Assembly (NCBI GenBank): GCA_017622085.1
Contig: JAGARU010000010.1
Coordinates: 1-58,230 of the forward strand
From: Clostridia bacterium
GTDB taxonomy: Bacteria > Bacillota > Clostridia > Oscillospirales > CAG-272
Length of the DNA stretch: 58,230 nt
Direction of reading: 5' to 3'
Shown here: one piece after another, positions 49,510 through 57,948 of the stretch
Layout: each line of letters starts with the position of its first letter
Numbering within the stretch: position 1 is the stretch's first letter
Program-made: the position numbers and the translations under genes
Notes under the pieces: model-generated
What the model saw: the letters and a program-made list of their open reading frames with translations, nothing else
Told to the model about the DNA's origin: nothing
Database searches by the model: none

Positions 49510-52146
49510 TTGTTGTTACCCTATGATCGCTCCCAACAGGAGGTGCTCGATGCGTGGAACGTCGAGCGAGAACGGGGTCTGTCTGAGGCTGAGGTTGCCC
49601 TAAGACAGAGCCGGTACGGAGAAAATAAGCTCCGACAGAAAAAGAAGAAAACCAACCTTCAGAGATTTATTGACCAATTCAAGGACGTTATGATCCTGAT
49701 TTTGATTGCCGCCGCGGTGATCTCCTTTGTGATCGCCTGCGTGGAGGGCAATCCCAAGGAATTTTTTGAGCCTGCGCTGATCCTGCTGATCGTGATTATC
49801 AACGCCGTTCTGGGCGTTATGCAGGAGAGCAAGGCGGAAAAGGCCTTAGAGGCGCTGAAAAATATGTCCGCGCCCCATGCACGGGTGCTGCGGGACGGCA
49901 AGGAGGCGGTGATCGATGCCTCCCGGCTGGTGCCCGGTGACATTATTTTTCTTGAGGCCGGTGATTTTGTTCCGGCGGATGCGCGGCTGCTTTCCAGCAC
50001 GTCCTTAAAGAGCGAGGAATCTGCCCTTACCGGCGAGTCCGTTCCCTCCGAGAAGGATGCGGATGCGGTGGTGGAGGAAAAGGCGCCCCTTGGTGACCGC
50101 GCCAACATGGTGTTCTCCGGCTGCAGCATTACCTACGGCACGGCTGTGGCCGTGGTTACGGCCACGGGCATGGACACGGAAATGGGTAAGATCGCCAACC
50201 TTCTGGACGACGAGGCCGACACCCAGACACCTCTCCAGCAGAAGCTGGCACAGCTTGGCAAGTATCTTGGCATTCTGGCGCTTTTGGCCTGCGGTGTGAT
50301 CTTTGTGGTGGGTCTGGCCAATGAGATTCCCGTTATGGAGATCTTTATGACGGCCGTTTCCTTGGCGGTATCCGCCATTCCCGAGGGCTTGCCGGCCATT
50401 GTAACGGTGGTGCTTTCCATTGGCGTGCAGCGGATGGTAAAGAAGAACGCGCTGATCCGCCGCCTGCCTGCCGTTGAGACCTTGGGATCGGCCTCCATTA
50501 TTTGCTCCGACAAGACCGGAACGCTGACCCAGAACCGCATGACACTGGTACGCACCTTCGTGGACGGAGACACCGCGCCTGCCACCCTTGAGGGCGAGCT
50601 TTCCCCCGAGGCGAAGAAGCTTTTGATGTACGGCACCCTGTGCTGTGACGGCTCCGTGGTCTTTGAGGGAGAAAATGAACAGCACATCGGTGACCCCACC
50701 GAGACTGCCATCGTTTACGCCGCGCACAAGGCGGGCATGCCGAAGGAGGAGCTGAACCGAACGTATCCGCGCCTTGGCGGCATTCCCTTTGACTCCGACC
50801 GGAAGCTGATGTCCACCATTCAGGAGATCGACGGCAAGCTGCTGGTGATCGTAAAGGGTGCCTTTGACATGATGGCTACCCGCTGTGTGGCCGGCGATCT
50901 TACCGTCGGAAGGGATATGACCGAGGCCATGAGCCGGGACGCGTTGCGCGTACTGGCGGTTGGATACAAGGAGATCGATGCGATTCCCCCCACACTGACC
51001 TCCGAGGATCTGGAATCCGGGCTGACCTTTATGGGCCTGGTCGGCATGATCGACCCGCCCCGCCCCGAGGCAACGGTAGCTGTTGCCACCTGCCGCCGTG
51101 CGGGCATCAAGCCCGTAATGATTACCGGCGACCACGTGGTGACCGCCACGGCCATCGCTCGCGAGCTGGGCATTTTTGTGGAGGGTGACCGCGCCATTAC
51201 CGGTGCGGAGCTGGACGCCATGACCGATCGGGAGCTTGACGAGCAGGTGGAACAGATCTCCGTTTACGCCCGTGTATCCCCCGAGAACAAGATCCGCATT
51301 GTGAAGGCTTGGCAGAGAAAGGGGCAGGTCGTCTCCATGACCGGCGACGGCGTAAACGACGCCCCTGCCCTCAAGGCCGCCGACATTGGCTGTGCTATGG
51401 GTATTACCGGCACGGACGTGGCCAAGGGTGCGGCTGACATGACCTTGACCGACGACAATTTCTCCACCATTGTGGACGCCGTTCGGGAGGGTCGCGGCAT
51501 TTACGCCAACATTAAAAAGGTAGTTGGCTTCCTGCTTGGCACCAACATCGGTGAGGTATTTACGGTATTTATTGCCATGCTGATGTGGCATGCGACGCCC
51601 CTCATTTCCATTCAACTCCTTTGGATCAATCTGGTAACCGACAGCCTGCCCGCCATTGCGCTGGGTATGGAGGCGGTGGAGCCCGGCATTATGGATCAGA
51701 AGCCCAAGCCCAAAAACGAGGGCATCTTTGCCGGGGGACTTGGGGTTCGCGTGGTTCTTCAGGGCTTGATGTTTGCCATCCTTACCTTGGTGGGCTTCTA
51801 CATCGGACGTACCGCCACCGGTCTTGAGGCCGGCGGACAGACCATGGCCTTTATGGTGCTGGCCCTGTCGCAGGTGGTGCAGGCGTACAATATGCGCTCC
51901 GACCGATCCCTCTTCAAGATCGGCCCCTTCGGCAACCGCACGCTGAACCTGGCGGCCTTGGTATCCGTTGCGCTGGTAGCTTTGGTGCTGTTTGTGCCTC
52001 CCTTTGCTACCGCCTTCGGTCTGATCGCGCTGGATGCGAAGCTTTATCTGATCGCTCTCGGGCTGATCCTTGTTCCCCTGATCGTCATGGAGCTGGCTAA
52101 GCTGGTTGGCTTGGTGAAGCACCGCTCCGGGGCGAAGCATTCTTAA
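49510..52146 (+). CDS. P-type Ca2+-transporting ATPase (SERCA/PMCA type)
   Basis: 878 residues from the TTG at 49510 (AAGGAGG upstream; the frame open to 49399 covers the promoter). It pumps Ca2+ out of the cytosol with ATP. Cation-ATPase N domain (VLDAWNVERERGLSEAEVALRQSRYGEN), actuator loop SALTGESVPSEK, phosphorylated D334 in CSDKTGTLTQNRM, ion-site PEGLPA, hinge M-T-G-D-G-V-N-D-A-P-A-L, and about ten transmembrane segments. The C-terminal membrane block starts NIGEVFTVFIAMLMW. Its length and motifs match the type IIA/IIB family. Monocistronic, with a terminator. Confidence 0.96.
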   Translation: MLLPYDRSQQEVLDAWNVERERGLSEAEVALRQSRYGENKLRQKKKKTNLQRFIDQFKDVMILILIAAAVISFVIACVEGNPKEFFEPALILLIVIINAVLGVMQESKAEKALEALKNMSAPHARVLRDGKEAVIDASRLVPGDIIFLEAGDFVPADARLLSSTSLKSEESALTGESVPSEKDADAVVEEKAPLGDRANMVFSGCSITYGTAVAVVTATGMDTEMGKIANLLDDEADTQTPLQQKLAQLGKYLGILALLACGVIFVVGLANEIPVMEIFMTAVSLAVSAIPEGLPAIVTVVLSIGVQRMVKKNALIRRLPAVETLGSASIICSDKTGTLTQNRMTLVRTFVDGDTAPATLEGELSPEAKKLLMYGTLCCDGSVVFEGENEQHIGDPTETAIVYAAHKAGMPKEELNRTYPRLGGIPFDSDRKLMSTIQEIDGKLLVIVKGAFDMMATRCVAGDLTVGRDMTEAMSRDALRVLAVGYKEIDAIPPTLTSEDLESGLTFMGLVGMIDPPRPEATVAVATCRRAGIKPVMITGDHVVTATAIARELGIFVEGDRAITGAELDAMTDRELDEQVEQISVYARVSPENKIRIVKAWQRKGQVVSMTGDGVNDAPALKAADIGCAMGITGTDVAKGAADMTLTDDNFSTIVDAVREGRGIYANIKKVVGFLLGTNIGEVFTVFIAMLMWHATPLISIQLLWINLVTDSLPAIALGMEAVEPGIMDQKPKPKNEGIFAGGLGVRVVLQGLMFAILTLVGFYIGRTATGLEAGGQTMAFMVLALSQVVQAYNMRSDRSLFKIGPFGNRTLNLAALVSVALVALVLFVPPFATAFGLIALDAKLYLIALGLILVPLIVMELAKLVGLVKHRSGAKHS

Positions 52147-52183
52147 AAAAATCCTCCCGACATCCGGTCGGGAGGATTTTTCT
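52147..52183 (+). terminator. Intrinsic terminator of the Ca2+ ATPase gene
   Basis: AAATCCTCCCGAC / GTCGGGAGGATTT with an ATCCG loop and T run. Confidence 0.95.
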
Positions 52184-52256
52184 CTTTTGCACAAAGAAGC
52201 GGGCGGAAAATGAGTAATTTTTTATAACGGTTGGGGAGTGAATTTGTCGAACCGTC

Positions 52257-52285
52257 TTGACAGGAGCGAGAGCAAAATGTATAAT
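52257..52285 (+). promoter_or_regulatory. Promoter of the citrate synthase-aconitase-IDH operon
   Basis: TTGACA, 17 bp, TATAAT: perfect consensus. Confidence 0.93.
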
Positions 52286-52304
52286 TGTATACATCTGTAT
52301 ACAA
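52285..52304. promoter_or_regulatory. Perfect inverted repeat, probable GntR operator
   Basis: TTGTATACATCTGTATACAA: arms of nine bases with a TC centre, starting at the last base of the -10 and covering the transcription start. GTATAC cores are typical of GntR/FadR-type sites, and a FadR-type regulator is the second gene of this operon. Binding would repress; autoregulation is inferred. Confidence 0.8.
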
Positions 52305-52337
52305 CCCAAACTTTCCCCTCGCGAAAGGAGACCATTT

Positions 52338-53714
52338 ATGCTGGAAATTTCAAGCAAAACTAACCTGCTCGAGCAAAAAAATTACAAATACTCCCTGCAG
52401 GACGTGGCTGAGCCCAACCTGTACCGGGATATATACAGCTACGACGATATTCCCCGTGTAGCCTTTAACCACCGTCGCGTGCCCATCGGCATGCCGGAGG
52501 AGATCTGGATCACCGACACCTCTCTGCGGGACGGTCAACAGTCCGTGGAGCCCTACAGCGTCAAGCAGATCGTGGACCTCTACAAGCTGATGTCCAAGCT
52601 GGGCGGCCCTTACGGCATCATCCGCCAGACCGAGTTCTTCGTCTACAGCAAGAAGGACCGGGAGGCCTTGGAGCAGTGCCAGGCCTTAGGTCTGCGCTTC
52701 CCTGAGATCACCACATGGATCCGTGCCAGCAAGGAGGACTTTAAGCTGGTAAAGGATCTCGGCATCCGTGAAACGGGTATTCTTGTATCCTGCAGTGACT
52801 ACCATATCTTTAAAAAGCTGAAAATGAGCCGCAAGCAGGCCCTTGACCACTATCTGGCCGCCGTTGGCGAGGCCTTTGAGGCCGGCGTTATGCCCCGTTG
52901 CCATCTGGAGGACATTACCCGTGCGGACTTTTACGGCTTCGTTGTGCCCTTTGTCAACGAGCTGATGAAGATGTCCAAGGATGCGGACATCCCCGTTAAG
53001 ATTCGCGCCTGCGACACCATGGGCTACGGCGTTCCCTACCCGGAGGTTGCCCTGCCCCGAAGCGTGCCCGGCATTATTTACGGCTTACAGCACTACTCTG
53101 ACGTGCCCAGCGAAATGCTGGAGTGGCACGGTCACAACGACTTCTACAAGGCGGTTGCCAACGCCTCCACCGCTTGGCTGTACGGTGCTTGCGCCGTAAA
53201 CTGTTCCTTGCTTGGCATCGGCGAGCGCACCGGTAACATTCCGCTGGAGGCCATGATCATGGAGTACGCCTCCCTGCGCGGCTCTCTTGACGGTATGGAC
53301 ACCACCGCTATTTCCGAGATCGCCGATTACTTCCACCGTGAGATGGGCTATACCATCCCGCCCATGACCCCCTTTGTGGGCCGTAACTTTAACGTGACCC
53401 GCGCCGGCATCCATGCGGACGGACTGCTGAAGGATGAGGAGATCTACAACATCTTCAACACCGACAAGATCCTGAACCGCCCGGCCTCCGTGCTGGTAAG
53501 CAAGACCTCCGGTCTTGCCGGTATCGCCTACTGGATCAACCAGACCTACCGCCTGACAGGTGACGAGGTGATCGACAAGCGCGATCCCGTTGTCGTTGCC
53601 CTGAAGGAATGGATTGATAAAGAATACGAGGACGGACGCCAGACCTCCCTCTCCAACTCCGAGCTGGAGGAGAAGCTGGAGGTGCTTTCCGGCGGCCGCT
53701 TTACCCGTCTATAA
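52338..53714 (+). CDS. Re-type citrate synthase (isopropylmalate/homocitrate synthase family)
   Basis: 458 residues from the ATG at 52338 (AAAGGAG upstream; the frame open to 52257 covers the promoter and operator). DRE-TIM superfamily: W-I-T-D-T-S-L-R-D-G-Q-Q with the catalytic R-D pair, C-D-T-M-G-Y-G, and H-G-H-N-D-F metal motif. The neighbours aconitase and isocitrate dehydrogenase point to citrate rather than isopropylmalate: acetyl-CoA plus oxaloacetate giving citrate with Re-face stereochemistry, as in Clostridium kluyveri. The long N-terminal extension (1-55) before the barrel fits this subgroup. Homocitrate synthase is the alternative, but no lysine or nitrogenase genes are near. No si-type citrate synthase is in the window. 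Confidence 0.85.
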   Translation: MLEISSKTNLLEQKNYKYSLQDVAEPNLYRDIYSYDDIPRVAFNHRRVPIGMPEEIWITDTSLRDGQQSVEPYSVKQIVDLYKLMSKLGGPYGIIRQTEFFVYSKKDREALEQCQALGLRFPEITTWIRASKEDFKLVKDLGIRETGILVSCSDYHIFKKLKMSRKQALDHYLAAVGEAFEAGVMPRCHLEDITRADFYGFVVPFVNELMKMSKDADIPVKIRACDTMGYGVPYPEVALPRSVPGIIYGLQHYSDVPSEMLEWHGHNDFYKAVANASTAWLYGACAVNCSLLGIGERTGNIPLEAMIMEYASLRGSLDGMDTTAISEIADYFHREMGYTIPPMTPFVGRNFNVTRAGIHADGLLKDEEIYNIFNTDKILNRPASVLVSKTSGLAGIAYWINQTYRLTGDEVIDKRDPVVVALKEWIDKEYEDGRQTSLSNSELEEKLEVLSGGRFTRL

Positions 53715-53726
53715 AAGGAGATGCTT

Positions 53727-54374
53727 ATGTTTGACCACAGAACGGTCTCCCTGGCCGACCAGGTTTTTGAGAGACTGGAAAATGAGATTTTAAGCGGAAA
53801 ATACGCCCACGGCGAGATTTTGACCGAAAACAAGCTGGTTGCGGAGCTGGGCACCAGCCGCACCCCCATCCGCGAGGCCATCAAGCGGCTGGAGCAGGAG
53901 CACATCGTTGCCATTGACCAGAAGGGCATCCACATTCTCGGTGTGACCGAGAAGGACGTGGAGGATATTTTTGATATCCGCCTTCGCATCGAGGGCTTGG
54001 CGGCCGAGCGTACGGCAGAGGCCATTACCGACGAGGAGCTGGTCATTCTGAAGGAGGCGCTGGATCTGCAGGAATTCTACCTGATGAAGAACGACGCCGT
54101 ACGTATCACCTCGCAGGACAGCCGTTTCCACGAGCTGATCTACAAGTTTACCCGCAGCAACGTGCTTCACGACACGCTGTTCCCCCTGCACAACAAGACG
54201 CAGAAATTCCGCCGTGCCTTAGCACGGAACAAGAGCCGTGCGGCCGGCTCCATTGAGGAGCACCGCGCCATTTACGAGGCCATTGCCGCTCACGATCCCG
54301 CTTTGGCCGCGGCTCGGATGACGGAGCACGTACGCCGTGCCAAGGAACATTTATTACCCGGAGGAGAAGAATAA
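53727..54374 (+). CDS. GntR-family (FadR/FCD subtype) regulator of the citrate operon
   Basis: 215 residues. Winged helix-turn-helix at about 5-68 (LENEILSGKYAHGEILTENK, T-S-R-T-P-I-R-E-A-I) followed by an all-helical FCD domain (VEDIFDIRLRIEGLAAERTA, F-H-E-L-I, E-H-R-A-I-Y-E-A-I) which binds a carboxylate ligand with a metal. Start at 53727 rather than 53721 because AAAAGGAG ends at 53720. Embedded between citrate synthase and aconitase (its stop overlaps the aconitase ATG, TAATG), it very likely controls the operon through the inverted repeat at 52285; citrate or 2-oxoglutarate are plausible effectors. Confidence 0.93.
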   Translation: MFDHRTVSLADQVFERLENEILSGKYAHGEILTENKLVAELGTSRTPIREAIKRLEQEHIVAIDQKGIHILGVTEKDVEDIFDIRLRIEGLAAERTAEAITDEELVILKEALDLQEFYLMKNDAVRITSQDSRFHELIYKFTRSNVLHDTLFPLHNKTQKFRRALARNKSRAAGSIEEHRAIYEAIAAHDPALAAARMTEHVRRAKEHLLPGGEE

Positions 54375-56305
54375 TGGGACTTACCATTGCACAAAAGATC
54401 ATTCGTGACCATCTGGTCAGCGGTGACATGACCGTTGGTTCCGAGGTGGCACTTCGCATCGACCAGACCTTGACCCAGGACGCTACCGGTACCATGGCTT
54501 ACCTTGAGTTTGAAACCATGGGTATTGACCGGGTTCGTACCGAACGCAGTGTAGCATACATTGACCACAACACCCTGCAGTCCGGCTTTGAAAATGCCGA
54601 CGACCACCGTTACATCCAGTCCGTAGCCAAAAAGCACGGCATTTACTTCTCCCGTCCCGGAAACGGCATTTGCCATCAGGTGCATCTGGAGCGCTTTGGC
54701 ATTCCCGGCAAGACCCTGATCGGCTCCGACAGCCACACCCCCACGGGCGGCGGTATCGGTATGCTGGCTATGGGTGCGGGCGGCCTTGACGTAGCCGTTG
54801 CCATGGGCGGCGGTGCGTACTACATCACCATGCCCAAGATGTACAAGGTCAATCTGACCGGCAAGCTCCGCGATTTTGTAACGGCGAAGGACGTTTCCCT
54901 TGAGATCCTCCGCATTCTGTCCGTTAAGGGCGGTGTGGGCGCCATCATCGAGTGGGGCGGCGAGGGCATCAAGACCCTGTCCGTGCCGGAGCGTGCTACC
55001 ATCACCAACATGGGAACGGAGCTGGGTGCTACCACCTCCATCTTCCCCTCTGACGAAATTACCCGCGACTTCCTCCGCGCCGAGGGACGTGAGGCAGACT
55101 ACCGTCCCCTTTCAAGCGACCCCGATGCGGTTTACGATCGCGTCATTGACATTAACCTCTCCGAGCTTGAGCCTCTCATTGCCTGCCCCCACAGCCCCGA
55201 CAACATTGTGAAGGTTTCTTCCCTTAAGGGCACCAAGGTGGATCAGGTGTGCATCGGCTCCTGCACCAACTCTTCCCTGCTTGATATGCTGAAGGTTGCC
55301 GCACTGCTCAAGGGCAAGACCATCAAGCCCTCCGTCAGCCTTTCCATCTCCCCCGGCTCCCGTCAGGTTCTCACCATGCTTGCCGATTGCGGTGCGCTCA
55401 GCGACATTCTGGCCAGCGGTGCGCGGGTGCTGGAATGTGCCTGCGGACCCTGCATCGGTATGGGCTTCTCCCCCAACTCCGGCGGCGTGAGTCTGCGCAC
55501 CTTCAACCGTAACTTTGAGGGTCGTAGCGGCACGGCAGACGGACAGGTTTATCTGGTTTCTCCCGAGACGGCCGTTGCGGCGGCGCTGACCGGTGAGATC
55601 ACCGATCCCATTCTCCTTGGTGAGATGCCCAAGATCCAGTTCCCCGACCAGTTCAAGGTGGATGACAGCGCGGTGCTGACCCCTGCCGACCCCGAGGAGG
55701 CAAAGAGCCTTGAGGTACTTCGCGGACCCAACATCAAGAAATTCCCCGACAGCTTCCCCCAGGAGGACACCTTGACAGCCACGCTTGCTCTCAAGGTGGG
55801 CGACAACATCACCACCGACCACATTATGCCGGCCGGTGCAAAGATTTTGCCCTACCGCTCCAACATTCCTCACCTGTCCCAGTTCTGCTTCGGCGTTTGC
55901 GACAAAACCTTCCCCGAGAGAGCCAAGGCCCTTGGCCGCTCCATCGTGGTAGGCGGCTCTAATTACGGTCAGGGCTCCTCCCGTGAGCATGCGGCGCTGG
56001 TTCCCCTGTATCTGGGCGTTCGTGCCGTAATTGCCAAGAGCTTTGCCCGCATCCACGCGGCCAATCTGATCAACGCCGGCATTATGCCCCTGACCTTCAA
56101 GAATCCCGAGGATTACGAGAAGGTTGCCGAGGGAGACACTCTGTCCCTCTCCGGCGTTTACGCCGGCATGGAGAGCGGCGAGATCACCCTGAAGAACGAG
56201 ACCAACGGAGCGATCATTCCCCTGACCTGCTCCTTTACCGAGCGGCAGACCGCCATTCTTAAGGCGGGCAGCCTCCTCAGCTACACCAAGCAGTTAGGAG
56301 AATAA
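54374..56305 (+). CDS. acnA: Aconitate hydratase
   Basis: 643 residues, a short bacterial/mitochondrial-type aconitase that isomerises citrate to isocitrate with a [4Fe-4S] cluster. Cluster ligands sit in V-C-I-G-S-C-T-N-S-S and C-A-C-G-P-C-I-G-M-G. S-D-S-H-T-P-T-G-G-G, and the swivel-domain GGSNYGQGSSREHAA with the catalytic serine complete the family. The N-terminus MGLTIAQKIIRDHL is typical. Translationally coupled to the GntR gene and followed after three bases by the dehydrogenase gene. Confidence 0.96.
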   Translation: MGLTIAQKIIRDHLVSGDMTVGSEVALRIDQTLTQDATGTMAYLEFETMGIDRVRTERSVAYIDHNTLQSGFENADDHRYIQSVAKKHGIYFSRPGNGICHQVHLERFGIPGKTLIGSDSHTPTGGGIGMLAMGAGGLDVAVAMGGGAYYITMPKMYKVNLTGKLRDFVTAKDVSLEILRILSVKGGVGAIIEWGGEGIKTLSVPERATITNMGTELGATTSIFPSDEITRDFLRAEGREADYRPLSSDPDAVYDRVIDINLSELEPLIACPHSPDNIVKVSSLKGTKVDQVCIGSCTNSSLLDMLKVAALLKGKTIKPSVSLSISPGSRQVLTMLADCGALSDILASGARVLECACGPCIGMGFSPNSGGVSLRTFNRNFEGRSGTADGQVYLVSPETAVAAALTGEITDPILLGEMPKIQFPDQFKVDDSAVLTPADPEEAKSLEVLRGPNIKKFPDSFPQEDTLTATLALKVGDNITTDHIMPAGAKILPYRSNIPHLSQFCFGVCDKTFPERAKALGRSIVVGGSNYGQGSSREHAALVPLYLGVRAVIAKSFARIHAANLINAGIMPLTFKNPEDYEKVAEGDTLSLSGVYAGMESGEITLKNETNGAIIPLTCSFTERQTAILKAGSLLSYTKQLGE

Positions 56306-56308
56306 GTC

Positions 56309-57463
56309 ATGGCAAATTTTGAGAAAGAGATCGAGGCGGCGGTCGAACAGTTCCGCACGCTGATTACCGAGCAGCTCGCCAGAGAAGAAAAAATGGAAGC
56401 CGGCGCGGCCAAGAAGAATTTTGACGGTAGTGAGAAAATTGTCATCGGTGTTTGCGGTGGCGACGGCATTGGTCCCATCATTACCGCCGAGGCGGAGAGA
56501 GTGCTCCACTTCCTTCTGAAGGACGACGTAACCGCCGGTAAGGTAGAGATCCGAACCATTGAGGGTCTTACCATTGAGAACCGCATGGCCCTTGGCTGTG
56601 CCGTTCCCCCCGACACGCTGGCCGCCATCAAGGAGTGCGACGTGCTCCTGAAGGGCCCCACCACTACGCCCAAGGGCGGCACTATGGAGAGCGCCAACGT
56701 AACCCTCCGACGCGAGCTGGATCTGTTTGCCAACGTGCGCCCCGTAAGCGTTCCCGAGAAGAATATCGACTGGATCTTCTACCGTGAGAACACCGAGGGT
56801 GAGTACGTGCTGGGCAGTCGCGGCGTGGAGATTCCCGGAAAGCTGGCTATGGACTTTAAGGTAACCACCACCGAGGGCACCAAGCGCATTGCCCGCGCGG
56901 CCTTTGAATATGCCAAGGCCAACGGCAAGACCAACGTAGCTATCGTTACCAAGGCCAACATTATGAAAAAGACCGACGGTAAATTTACCGCTCTCTGCCA
57001 CGAGGTAGCCGAGGATTACCCCGAAATTGTAGCCGAGGACTGGTACATTGACATTATGACCGCCAACCTGGTAAACGAGAACATCCGTCATAAGTTCCAG
57101 GTATTCGTGCTCCCTAACCTGTACGGTGATATCATCACCGACGAGGCGGCACAGATCCAGGGTGGTGTCGGCACGGCGGGCAGCGCCAACATCGGCGACC
57201 GCTATGCCATGTTCGAGGCCATCCACGGCACCGCGCCCCGTATGATCGAGGAAGGCATTGGCGACTACGCCAACCCCGCCAGCATTCTGAAGGCGACGGA
57301 AATGATGCTCCGCCACATCGGTAAGATCGCCGAGGCGGACAAGCTGGCCCGCGCCATGCAGATCTGCGATACCGAGGCTAAGGTCGTTGTTACCGGCAAC
57401 CGCGACGGTGCTACCTGCCGCGAGTACGCCGACTATCTGATGGAAACGGTACAAAAGATATAA
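56309..57463 (+). CDS. Isocitrate dehydrogenase (isocitrate/isopropylmalate dehydrogenase family)
   Basis: 384 residues. It oxidises and decarboxylates isocitrate to 2-oxoglutarate. GVCGGDGIGPIITAEAER starts the core after a 40-residue helical lead (MANFEKEIEAAVEQFRTL) not found in short enzymes; Y-R-E-N-T-E-G-E-Y and V-L-P-N-L-Y-G-D-I-I-T-D carry the substrate and metal residues, and E-A-I-H-G-T-A-P-R the cofactor site. Family members use NAD. Position after aconitase makes isocitrate the substrate. Last gene of the operon, ending in the terminator hairpin of repeat copy D. Confidence 0.93.
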   Translation: MANFEKEIEAAVEQFRTLITEQLAREEKMEAGAAKKNFDGSEKIVIGVCGGDGIGPIITAEAERVLHFLLKDDVTAGKVEIRTIEGLTIENRMALGCAVPPDTLAAIKECDVLLKGPTTTPKGGTMESANVTLRRELDLFANVRPVSVPEKNIDWIFYRENTEGEYVLGSRGVEIPGKLAMDFKVTTTEGTKRIARAAFEYAKANGKTNVAIVTKANIMKKTDGKFTALCHEVAEDYPEIVAEDWYIDIMTANLVNENIRHKFQVFVLPNLYGDIITDEAAQIQGGVGTAGSANIGDRYAMFEAIHGTAPRMIEEGIGDYANPASILKATEMMLRHIGKIAEADKLARAMQICDTEAKVVVTGNRDGATCREYADYLMETVQKI

Positions 57464-57470
57464 TAATTAC

Positions 57471-57510
57471 GCGGGGGACTTTCTTTGTAAAAAGAAAGTC
57501 CCCCTTTTTA
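57471..57510 (+). terminator. Intrinsic terminator of the citrate operon
   Basis: GGGGGACTTTCTTT / AAAGAAAGTCCCCC, GTAA loop, T5 tail; same design as the hairpin at 31004. Confidence 0.93.
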
Positions 57511-57634
57511 GTTTTTGGTGGAGCTTTTTTCAAAAAGCTCCCGATGGGTTCGGGGCGAGGAGCCCCGAGTATCGGCGTTTTCTTTTTGCTTAGCTTTTTC
57601 TTTTGCGCCTACGGTCTCAAAAGAAAAAGCGCCG
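57511..57634 (+). repeat. Multi-hairpin intergenic repeat, copy D
   Basis: GGAGCTTTTT/AAAAAGCTCC (57520-57541), CGGGGC/GCCCCG (57551-57567), and GCTTTTTCTTTTG/CAAAAGAAAAAGC (57593-57630) with the loop CGCCTACGGTCT. Same order as copies A-C. The 57464-57948 gap otherwise holds the hairpin at 57735 and the promoter at 57881. Confidence 0.88.
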
Positions 57635-57734
57635 AACAGCAAGCAGAAATGAACCACCGACAGTAATTTGCTTTCTATGTAAGTCCTCTCTTTTAAAGAA
57701 AGCTCCCATTTCCTAAAGAACAAAACGAAACAGA

Positions 57735-57776
57735 AAAAGGTCATTGCAAAGACTATTCTTTGCAATGACCTTTATT
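57735..57776. terminator. Hairpin with T-rich tail, no gene attached
   Basis: AAAGGTCATTGCAAAG / CTTTGCAATGACCTTT, ACTATT loop. It lies between copy D and the next promoter, and could stop read-through from the operon or mark an unannotated small RNA. Confidence 0.7.
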
Positions 57777-57880
57777 GGTCTTCATATTCTTGGAATTCGA
57801 CAAACACTGCACTCATTCTTAACAAAAAACGGTATGACCCCGAAAAATTGTAAATATTGACCACGAGTTTTATATAAGAC

Positions 57881-57909
57881 TTTACAACCAGATGTCTTTT
57901 TAGTACAAT
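57881..57909 (+). promoter_or_regulatory. Promoter of the DUF4259-like gene
   Basis: TTTACA, 17 bp, TACAAT. Confidence 0.65.
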
Positions 57910-57948
57910 AAAATAAAGAATCTATTATAAAAGCAGAAAGGAGCCATT

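Noticed and set aside
50005..52194. 729-codon open frame on the minus strand
   Set aside because: Antisense to the P-type ATPase; composed of G/H/R-rich sequence without motifs.
56294..57454. 386-codon minus-strand frame opposite the dehydrogenase
   Set aside because: Covers the same span as the isocitrate dehydrogenase gene but lacks motifs and a ribosome site.
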